Shown one piece after another: positions 1 to 5,311 of a stretch of 5,311 nucleotides of DNA. The DNA comes from CAYMKE01 sp964345135. Its GTDB lineage: Bacteria; Bacteroidota; Bacteroidia; Bacteroidales; JBBRXJ01. A program made the position numbers and the translations under genes. The DNA is taken from the NCBI GenBank assembly GCA_964345135.1, contig CAYFQI010000200.1, positions 1 to 5,311 of the forward strand. The letters run 5' to 3'. Within the stretch, counting starts at the first letter, position 1. Each line of letters begins with the position of its first letter. The notes beneath the pieces were generated by a model. The model was not told the DNA's origin and ran no database searches. It was given only the letters and a program-made list of their open reading frames with translations.

Positions 1-18
1 GTGTTAATAATGTACAGG

Positions 19-38
19 TGCCGGATCCAGGTCCGGCA
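19..38. repeat. GC-rich inverted repeat downstream of the operon's last visible gene
   Basis: TGCCGGA at 19-25 and TCCGGCA at 32-38 are perfect 7-bp inverted arms around a 6-nt loop, starting about 15 nt after the stop of the last GT4 gene on the minus strand. The position suits a transcription terminator or an mRNA 3'-end hairpin. However, on the minus strand the downstream side reads CCTGTACATT, and no T-tract follows on either strand, so it is not a canonical intrinsic terminator. The rest of 1-52 shows no gene start on the minus strand. Two short plus-strand frames stay open to TGA codons at 43-45 and 48-50, so the tail of a convergent gene entering from the left cannot be excluded. Confidence 0.35.
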
Positions 39-52
39 GGGGTGAGATGAAT

Positions 53-1066
53 TTATTTAAGAACACTTAGCAACTGGTAGCACCACATTTCTTGGGTGAT
101 GGTTTTGGCCAGTTCTCTGCTGCGTTGAGCCATTTGCAGCAGGTCTTCATCGGATTTGTTTAGCATGGTAGCCATGGCTTGTCTTAGTTCCTGCACATTT
201 CCACCATTTACTTTATAACCATTGTAACCATGAATGATAAAATGTGAAGCGGCACCACATTGATGGGTGGAAATCAAGGGCATACCGGCTGCTGCAGCTT
301 CGTGTAAGGCAACGCCCCAGGCTTCATAGCGACTGGGAAGCACAAAAATGCCACCTTCCGTAAGTATCTCAGGCAATTTATCAGGAGCTACAAAGGATAA
401 ATGGGTCAATCCAGACATGCGTTGATATTTCGTCTTCAATTCTCCTCCTCCGATAAGTACCATTTCAGATGCAGGGAATTCGTGCTTTAACTCACCAAAT
501 GCGTTCAGTAAAACATCTATCCCTTTATGTTTTACCAAGCGGCCCAGAAAAATAAACCGGCGATTTATTGATATGGTTTTTGGTAATAGCATTTCCGTAT
601 CAGCTACGTAAAGGTTTGTTAATATCTGGTTGTTTTTAAAACCTAAGTGTTTGGCAAATTCATACTGGTACATGCCCGGAATCCAAACATGTGAGAATTG
701 CTTCTGCAACCATGCTTTTGCAATGAATGTACCGGCTTTTTGCCTGATGGTGCCCAGCCACTGATTATCCAACCCACAGATAACAGGTATACCTTGCTTA
801 CGGTAATTTTTCGCGAGAGCATTGTATGTTTTATTCCCCCAACCCGAAACGTACACTATATCTGGCCGAAACTTATGCAATTCATCATTGATGGCGGAGC
901 CAAGGTTAAATATACGAGTGTTTGCCGGGGCTTTAAAATGAAAAGGAGCCTCCTCAGAAGCTCCATATTTTACAATGAACACATTTACAGTAGCTAATTT
1001 TGTAACCTTGCTAATGCAGGCCAACCAATAAGGTGCCAACCGGGTGTATAAAAATAATATGTTCAT
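53..1066 (-). CDS. GT4 family glycosyltransferase (GT-B fold), last gene of the visible operon
   Basis: This 337-residue predicted retaining glycosyltransferase is cytoplasmic or peripheral on the inner membrane. The C-terminal donor-binding domain is clear: FIFLGRLVKHKGIDVLLNAF (171-190), VLIGGGEL (203-210), and the E-x7-E motif in SRYEAWGVALHEA, with Glu248 and Glu256, followed by AAAAGMPLIST. The N-terminal domain starts MNILFLYTRLAPYW and lacks the Gly-Gly acceptor loop present in the other GT4 of this operon. It is also about 50 residues shorter overall, so it belongs to a different GT4 branch and probably uses a different acceptor. The DNA is richer in GC than the upstream genes (428 G+C in 1020 bases, 61-1080, about 42%). 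The ATG at 1064-1066 comes 3 nt after the polymerase stop, with the A-rich leader AATTAAAAC and no Shine-Dalgarno sequence. The TAA at 53-55 leads into a short GC-rich inverted repeat. The family is secure; the sugar is unknown. Confidence 0.93.
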   Translation of the reverse strand: MNILFLYTRLAPYWLACISKVTKLATVNVFIVKYGASEEAPFHFKAPANTRIFNLGSAINDELHKFRPDIVYVSGWGNKTYNALAKNYRKQGIPVICGLDNQWLGTIRQKAGTFIAKAWLQKQFSHVWIPGMYQYEFAKHLGFKNNQILTNLYVADTEMLLPKTISINRRFIFLGRLVKHKGIDVLLNAFGELKHEFPASEMVLIGGGELKTKYQRMSGLTHLSFVAPDKLPEILTEGGIFVLPSRYEAWGVALHEAAAAGMPLISTHQCGAASHFIIHGYNGYKVNGGNVQELRQAMATMLNKSDEDLLQMAQRSRELAKTITQEMWCYQLLSVLK

Positions 1067-1069
1067 GTT

Positions 1070-2386
1070 TTAATTATTATTGGCAAGTGTACGTTGTTTG
1101 GCCAACGCAATGTCCCGGTCACCAATTTGAATGGCAAAATAGATAAGAAATAATGGGAAATAAGCATTCATGGATGCAGCAAACCATGATTCTACAACTG
1201 CTGAAATTAGTGCCGCAAATAGAAAAGCTCTTGCCAGGTTTTTATCATGGGATCTCTTAAATAAGGGTATAAAAAATGCAAAAAACAGGATTAAGCCTAC
1301 AATACCTACATTCATAAGCATGGATAAATAACTGTTCCAAACACCAGACCACTCTCTACCAGGCGCAATGCCCATAAAATATTGTTCCACATATTGAGCA
1401 ATAAAATAATTATCATATAGTATACCTTTGCCAATCCATGGATTCTTTTTGATTTCCTGCCAAACAACTTCCCACACCTCTGTTCGACCACTTGCCGTTT
1501 CGAGTGTTTCAATTCGCATGTAATCCTGTAAGTTTAGTGTGTGAATGATATCGGAAATATTTAGTTCAATGGATACAACAATAAAAAATGCGAATACAAA
1601 AAAGAAGACTATTTTACCAATGATCGAGCTAAAAAAACGTTTCGCGAGTTCGTAAATAATAATTGAACCCAGCCCATTACGAGAACCGGACAGAATAACG
1701 GAAATAAATATCAGAATTTTTAAAAGTGTAAAAATGGTTCTGTTTGATTGCGGATTTTTTTTGGCAATTAAATCCAAGATTGCATACATTAATATAGACA
1801 CCAGTCCAACACCATTAGGATTGTTCATTAAACCGGTATACCTAATATCCTGTATTGCAAGGCTACGGAATGGAGAGGCGAGTAAAACTATACCAGCCCC
1901 AAAATAAATGAATGCTACATTCACTAACAACTTGTTAACCTTGTTTGGTGCTGAAACATAATAATAACGGAATATATCAAGAAAAACAATTGTCATTACA
2001 AAAAAAGCCAATGCACGTGGAACGGATTGGCTTTTAACAGGACTGCTTGCTAATGACACTATGAATGCAAAGATTGCAAATGGCAAAATATAGGGCGAAA
2101 CATTGTTTTTATGGTGGAAATAGTTTATAAAAATAACCGTTGCTACACCCAGCACGACGAAACGCAACATGTTAAATATACCAAGAATGTTATTGTAATT
2201 ATCACCCAGAATAAAGGTAATGATGATAATGAAAAAGAAATGTATATATTTTCTTTCTTTATGATAATAAACCATTAATGCAGTGGTTACAATACCTGCA
2301 CCAATGATACCCCCAAACCTGCCGGCCAACATCATAATCATTGTTAGCACAACTAAGGTAATTATTTCTTTGAAATTAATGCTCAT
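1070..2386 (-). CDS. O-antigen polymerase/ligase-like membrane protein (Wzy type)
   Basis: This 438-residue inner-membrane protein probably polymerises lipid-linked repeat units (Wzy), or less likely transfers a finished glycan to an acceptor (WaaL-type ligase). About 11 to 13 hydrophobic segments are visible, roughly at 7-25, 27-41, 48-60, 64-89, 97-114, 123-140, 150-170, 192-207, 216-233, 257-273, 355-375, 383-405 and 408-421. Between about 274 and 352 lies the large hydrophilic loop, expected in the periplasm. Family-like motifs are RYTGLMNNPNGVG (182-194), LSGSRNGLG (232-240), and SGRTEVW (299-305) leading into KKNPWIGKG (313-321). After the loop, VWNSYLSMLMNVGIVG (349-364) matches the usual HN-x-[YFL]-L...G-I-x-G segment, but with Trp in place of His. 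The ATG at 2384-2386 lies inside the end of the preceding GT4 gene. An A8 run occurs at codons 208-211. Such proteins diverge fast, so the family call rests on topology plus motifs. The polymerase role is inferred from the context of glycosyltransferases in one operon. Confidence 0.85.
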   Translation of the reverse strand: MSINFKEIITLVVLTMIMMLAGRFGGIIGAGIVTTALMVYYHKERKYIHFFFIIIITFILGDNYNNILGIFNMLRFVVLGVATVIFINYFHHKNNVSPYILPFAIFAFIVSLASSPVKSQSVPRALAFFVMTIVFLDIFRYYYVSAPNKVNKLLVNVAFIYFGAGIVLLASPFRSLAIQDIRYTGLMNNPNGVGLVSILMYAILDLIAKKNPQSNRTIFTLLKILIFISVILSGSRNGLGSIIIYELAKRFFSSIIGKIVFFFVFAFFIVVSIELNISDIIHTLNLQDYMRIETLETASGRTEVWEVVWQEIKKNPWIGKGILYDNYFIAQYVEQYFMGIAPGREWSGVWNSYLSMLMNVGIVGLILFFAFFIPLFKRSHDKNLARAFLFAALISAVVESWFAASMNAYFPLFLIYFAIQIGDRDIALAKQRTLANNN

Positions 2387-3542
2387 TTAGTATTTTTGCA
2401 AATATTTTTATAGAATGTTTTGTTACTTCCTCCCACGTATACTCTTTAACCCTTCGAATCGAATGCTTTTTGCATTGAGCAAGCTTACCTGGTGTTACGT
2501 TTATGGCATTGGTCATTGCTTTTTTTATTTGTGAAGGGGATGGGTATGGAAGGAGCCAACCATTATCGGCATCCACCAACGCCTTTACAGCACCAACATG
2601 GGTTGCTATTATGGCACAACCACATGTCATGGCCTCGAGAATGACGGTGGGCATTCCTTCACTCCATGAAGGACATACCAATATGTCTGCTTTTGCCAGA
2701 ACGGCCTTTATTGTTTTTTCATCAATTATTTGGCCGAGATATTCTGTTTTTATTTTCTGAGTGCCTGTTACATGTTTTTCTTCTGGAATGGGGCCAATAA
2801 AAAGGATTGAAAATGCGTATGCTCCTTCCTTTTTAAATGCAGTTATAGCTAAATTTAACTCATCAATGCCTTTTAGTTTTTCGTATCTGCCAATGAAAAC
2901 AAATGTTAATGGTTCATTAACAGGTTTGTCCAAGGCAAATAATTTGTTTGGTATCCAGTCTTCATTTATACCTATGGGAATTGTCAAAATATTGGAATTA
3001 TATTTTTTTAGTATATCATTCAGTTTTCCACCCAGGGATACAACATAATCTGCTTGTTTTAAACTGAACTTTGCTACTGGTTTGAACATTAATTGTTCAA
3101 GCCTACCCCTTAAGCCGTAAGTTTTTTGAAACATGTTTAAACCATGAAAATTGAGAACTGTGGGAAGGTTATTTTTTTTTGCAAATCCTGAATTTAACAA
3201 AAACCACCCTGAAAAACTTTGAATATAAATGAGATCCGGCATTTTATGTTTTAAAAATGAATGATAAACCTTTTTTGAATATCTGTACATTTTTAATAAA
3301 TAATGGCCCGGAAACTTTAAAAAATGCGGATAAGGAACCCCAATAAAATTTAAATATTTTAATTCTTCATCTGTGTAAAACTTATGGTAAGCATAATGGT
3401 TGGCTGATTGCTGTGTTTTCGGATAGTAAATGTCAACATATATTTTTTGAATGGCAAGGTGTTTCGTAAAATAATAGGAATGCTTTTGCATCCCTCCAAT
3501 TATCCACGGATATAAGCCATTTGTTAAAAAAGCAATGTGCAT
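2376..3542 (-). CDS. GT4 family glycosyltransferase (GT-B fold)
   Basis: This 388-residue protein is a predicted retaining glycosyltransferase acting on the cytoplasmic face of the inner membrane, using a nucleotide-sugar donor. The N-terminal Rossmann domain starts MHIAFLTNGLYPWIIGGMQKH. Its IGGMQ segment (15-19) is the Gly-rich acceptor-side loop of GT4 enzymes, and NFHG (131-134) sits where the family has a conserved His. The C-terminal domain begins near residue 212 with FVFIGRYEKLKGID (214-227), the usual interdomain motif with its basic residues. It also has the E-x7-E donor-binding motif SEGMPTVILE, with Glu295 and Glu303. Length is normal for GT4. The ATG at 3540-3542 follows the acetyltransferase stop by 1 nt. 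The 3' end overlaps the next gene's start by 11 nt, which suggests translational coupling. An A9 run lies at codons 121-124. The family is secure; the sugar is unknown. Confidence 0.94.
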   Translation of the reverse strand: MHIAFLTNGLYPWIIGGMQKHSYYFTKHLAIQKIYVDIYYPKTQQSANHYAYHKFYTDEELKYLNFIGVPYPHFLKFPGHYLLKMYRYSKKVYHSFLKHKMPDLIYIQSFSGWFLLNSGFAKKNNLPTVLNFHGLNMFQKTYGLRGRLEQLMFKPVAKFSLKQADYVVSLGGKLNDILKKYNSNILTIPIGINEDWIPNKLFALDKPVNEPLTFVFIGRYEKLKGIDELNLAITAFKKEGAYAFSILFIGPIPEEKHVTGTQKIKTEYLGQIIDEKTIKAVLAKADILVCPSWSEGMPTVILEAMTCGCAIIATHVGAVKALVDADNGWLLPYPSPSQIKKAMTNAINVTPGKLAQCKKHSIRRVKEYTWEEVTKHSIKIFAKILNEH

Positions 3543-3543
3543 G

Positions 3544-4215
3544 TTATTTCGTAAAATATTCTTCGTAAAGCTGGGAGACAGATTTCCCTTTTGTGTCCAT
3601 TACTCCCATTTTCATTAACTCGGTAGCCGGGATTAGTATTTTACGTGTATCCGTTGCTTCGCTTACTACTTTTGCTGGAATCCCGGCAATTGTGACATTA
3701 CCTTGTTCAAATGATTTTGTTACCACACTGTTTGCACCAATAGCTACATTATTGCCAATGGCGCAAGATTTTACAAACTTCACTCCGGGGCCTATGTAAA
3801 CATTATCACCGATGACTGCAGATTCTGCTGAAGTACCTGCTTGAATCCCAATATTGGTTGAAATATGAATGCGGCAGTTATCCCCTATTTTCACCCCTTT
3901 ACTGATACGAATTGGACCTGTGTGTGCAATGTTTAATCCGGGCCCACAAGTATTGGGATAAATGTTTATCAATAGTTTAAGACCAATTTTGCGGTATTTT
4001 ACATACAAGAAGAATAACTGTATTTTGTTGAATATCCCCTTCTTACAATTGCTCATGTATTCAATTTTACGCATCAAGCGTTGGTATTTCCAGCGGTAAT
4101 CAGGAATGAAGAAATGATAAATCCTATGCTTAAAGTTATTTGCATTTGCAGAAATACCCATAGCAATCCTGTCGGCATTAAGGTAATAAATGTAGTCCTG
4201 TTTTGTTTTTATCAT
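3544..4215 (-). CDS. CysE-like hexapeptide-repeat O-acetyltransferase
   Basis: This 223-residue protein probably O-acetylates a sugar of the polysaccharide using acetyl-CoA. From about residue 82 to 185 it has the left-handed beta-helix hexapeptide pattern, for example GLNIAHTGPIRI, GVKIGDNCRI, AVIGDNVYIGPG and CAIGNNVAIGANSVV. This is followed by AGIPAKVV (177-184), matching the GVPARIV element of serine acetyltransferases. His98 in AHTGP aligns with the catalytic His of CysE. The position of the catalytic Asp appears to be Asn84 (NIYP against DIHP). The N-terminal ~80 residues contain basic and aromatic helices and are shorter than the helical SATase domain of true CysE. Automated pipelines often label such proteins serine acetyltransferase, but a location between glycosyltransferase genes argues for polysaccharide modification, as with WcaB-type enzymes. 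The ATG at 4213-4215 is preceded by an A/T-rich leader without a Shine-Dalgarno sequence. The next gene starts 1 nt after its stop. The fold is firm; the substrate is inferred. Confidence 0.88.
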   Translation of the reverse strand: MIKTKQDYIYYLNADRIAMGISANANNFKHRIYHFFIPDYRWKYQRLMRKIEYMSNCKKGIFNKIQLFFLYVKYRKIGLKLLINIYPNTCGPGLNIAHTGPIRISKGVKIGDNCRIHISTNIGIQAGTSAESAVIGDNVYIGPGVKFVKSCAIGNNVAIGANSVVTKSFEQGNVTIAGIPAKVVSEATDTRKILIPATELMKMGVMDTKGKSVSQLYEEYFTK

Positions 4216-4229
4216 TGCTTGAATTGAAA

Positions 4230-5228
4230 TTATTTATTTTGCAAAAACAAACTATAAGTATAAAATATCTTCTTCATTAAATAATTAAATCCCTTTATTT
4301 TCCATAAGCCTGCTTTATATAATTGGATGTAGGTATTGATGTAATATAAATCGATGTTGTGGAATACACATTCCTTTTTAAGAAACAGACTAATATCTTT
4401 CAATAACTCTTTATGCAAAGTAATTTTTTTAGCGTTAACTATACAATGGTAGTTGATGCTGTTAATGAAGCTAATCAGTGTTCCTTTTAAGGCTGCTTTG
4501 TATTTATTTTTATTAAGGATAGGGTATGTTTTCTGAATGTACATTTGTATACCCAACCATTGGTTTAACAGTTGTTTTTCTAAATTTTGAGCGGTACGAT
4601 GCCCGTCAATACGGTACCATGCATCCGGTGTGCATTCCGGAAACGTTTTATACGAGATATTATTCCTTAAAAGTGCACGTGTATGCAACTCCACATCCTG
4701 TAAGCGGGGATATTCCGGGTCAAATCCATTTAATCTGGTTACAAACTCTCTTTGCCAAATTACCGACATGGTATGCCATGGCATATTGTGGCTTAAAAAT
4801 TTTTGCAAATGGTCTTTCCCTTTTGGAATCCACTTGCTTTTGCTATCACCAATATTGGTATAAAATGTACCTATAGGAAATACCCAAAAGGAGAAATGGG
4901 GAAATTGGTTAATTTGATTTATACGATGTTTTAAACAATCAAGATGCAATACATCATCTGCATCCAAAAATACAATGTAATCGCCAGATGCTTTTTCAAT
5001 ACCAATATTCCTGCAGGCAGAACCACCCGTAGGTAAGGAGTTTCGCTTGATTAATTTTATCCGGTTATCATTCGTACTGAAATTTTCAGCAATTTCTATG
5101 GTTTTATCTGTAGAACCATCATCAACAATGATTAATTCCCAATCGGGCCAGCTTTGATGCAGCACCGAATGAATGGTTTCAGAAATGAAACTGGCCTTGT
5201 TAAAACTTGGTGTAACAATGGAAATCAA
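4230..5228 (-). CDS. GT2 family glycosyltransferase (GT-A fold), TTG start
   Basis: This is a predicted cytoplasmic or membrane-associated inverting glycosyltransferase that would transfer a sugar from a nucleotide-sugar donor to a growing lipid-linked glycan. The 332-residue product opens with the GT2 signature ISIVTPSFNK (residues 2-11). It then has IIVDDGSTD (33-41, nucleotide binding), GGSACRNIGI (68-77), the metal-binding DxD stretch FLDADD (87-92), and LQDVE (176-180), which matches the acidic motif holding the likely catalytic base. The GT-A core fills about 1-215. The remaining ~115 residues are Lys/Tyr/Ile-rich with no clear motif, and their DNA is very AT-rich (67 G+C in the 240 bases of 4261-4500). 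The start is chosen as TTG at 5226-5228: an in-frame TAA lies three codons upstream at 5235-5237, and the first internal ATG is residue 149, well inside the catalytic domain. It is followed by the acetyltransferase gene after 14 nt. Family assignment is firm; donor, acceptor and linkage are unknown. Confidence 0.93.
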   Translation of the reverse strand: MISIVTPSFNKASFISETIHSVLHQSWPDWELIIVDDGSTDKTIEIAENFSTNDNRIKLIKRNSLPTGGSACRNIGIEKASGDYIVFLDADDVLHLDCLKHRINQINQFPHFSFWVFPIGTFYTNIGDSKSKWIPKGKDHLQKFLSHNMPWHTMSVIWQREFVTRLNGFDPEYPRLQDVELHTRALLRNNISYKTFPECTPDAWYRIDGHRTAQNLEKQLLNQWLGIQMYIQKTYPILNKNKYKAALKGTLISFINSINYHCIVNAKKITLHKELLKDISLFLKKECVFHNIDLYYINTYIQLYKAGLWKIKGFNYLMKKIFYTYSLFLQNK

Positions 5229-5239
5229 AAATAATTATT

Positions 5240-5311
5240 TTAATATGTACCTTGAACTGAGATAGGCTGATATGCGATTGTATCAAATTGAAGCCTGTAA
5301 ATGCTGAAATT
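5240..5311 (-). CDS. C-terminal end of an unidentified upstream operon gene (partial)
   Basis: On the minus strand one frame is open from the window edge for 23 codons and closes with TAA at 5240-5242. The visible tail ends in AYQPISVQGTY. The stop lies 11 nt before the start of the following GT2 gene, which is the spacing seen throughout this operon, so this is most likely the 3' end of another polysaccharide gene. The fragment is too short to assign to a family. A second minus-strand frame is also open here, but it runs into the GT2 coding region in the wrong frame, which makes it the poorer candidate. No ATG occurs on the minus strand in this segment, so no new gene starts with ATG here. 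Confidence 0.55.
   Translation of the reverse strand, partial: NFSIYRLQFDTIAYQPISVQGTY

Noticed and set aside
1..50. C-terminal end of a convergent plus-strand gene
   Set aside because: Two plus-strand frames stay open to TGA at 43-45 and 48-50, but fewer than 17 codons are visible and nothing decides between them or against chance.
698..997. Plus-strand open frame of 99 codons
   Set aside because: It lies entirely antisense to the GT4 gene, whose motifs are unambiguous, and its translation shows no domain-like pattern.
1312..1512. Minus-strand 66-codon frame inside the polymerase gene
   Set aside because: It is an out-of-frame shadow of the periplasmic-loop region of the membrane protein, which keeps its own frame throughout.
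2503..3048. Two consecutive plus-strand open frames (85 and 95 codons)
   Set aside because: Both are antisense to the E-x7-E and N-terminal regions of the 388-residue GT4, and neither has a recognisable motif.
3593..3799. Plus-strand 68-codon frame opposite the acetyltransferase
   Set aside because: It is a mirror of the hexapeptide-repeat coding region. Regular repeats often leave the opposite strand open.
3800..3965. Possible DNA tandem repeat suggested by the hexapeptide periodicity
   Set aside because: The periodicity is at the protein level (left-handed beta-helix turns). The nucleotide units are not repeated.
4526..4876. Two overlapping plus-strand open frames (116 and 77 codons)
   Set aside because: They are antisense to the GT2 gene in different frames, with Cys/Tyr-rich translations lacking family motifs.
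5229..5311. Bacteroidetes-type promoter (TTTG / TAnnTTTG) before the GT2 gene
   Set aside because: I found no pair with proper spacing, and the segment is better explained as the coding tail of an upstream operon gene.
1..5311. CRISPR array, tRNA, rRNA, insertion sequence, toxin-antitoxin or defence genes
   Set aside because: No direct-repeat array, cloverleaf, rRNA-like segment, transposase motif or terminal inverted repeats were seen. The five main genes occupy nearly all of the window.

Overview
The window reads as part of a surface-polysaccharide biosynthesis operon (exopolysaccharide, capsule or O-antigen type) from a member of the Bacteroidetes. The lineage is an inference. It rests on the low GC content, the absence of recognisable Shine-Dalgarno sequences with A/T-rich leaders before every start, and the style of the glycosyltransferase and CysE-like acetyltransferase proteins. 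No rRNA or other phylogenetic marker is present, so genus cannot be given.

All genes are on the minus strand, so transcription runs from right to left. In transcription order they are: the last 23 codons of an unidentified gene (5240-5311); a GT2 glycosyltransferase that appears to start at TTG (4230-5228); a CysE-like hexapeptide O-acetyltransferase (3544-4215); a GT4 glycosyltransferase (2376-3542); a multi-spanning Wzy/O-antigen-ligase-type membrane protein (1070-2386); and a second GT4 glycosyltransferase (53-1066). The junctions are very tight: 11-nt gap, 14-nt gap, 1-nt gap, 11-nt overlap and 3-nt gap. No internal promoter or terminator is visible, so this is almost certainly one transcript that begins outside the window. 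The left edge (1-52) is a short GC-rich stretch with a 7-bp inverted repeat and no assignable gene. No gene-free stretch exceeds 300 bases.

Proposed division of labour (inference): the three cytoplasmic glycosyltransferases add successive sugars to a lipid-linked repeat unit, the acetyltransferase decorates a sugar with acetyl groups, and the membrane protein polymerises or transfers the finished units on the outer face of the inner membrane. The initiating sugar-phosphate transferase, Wzx flippase, chain-length regulator and export proteins are not in the window and are presumably encoded nearby. Sugar identities and linkages cannot be read from the sequence.

I see no novel defence, mobile or RNA-based system. 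The points most worth a second look are the TTG start of the GT2 gene, the apparent Asp-to-Asn change at the CysE catalytic dyad position, a Trp where Wzy/WaaL-type proteins usually have His, two poly-A tracts inside coding sequence, and a rise in GC in the last gene of the operon.
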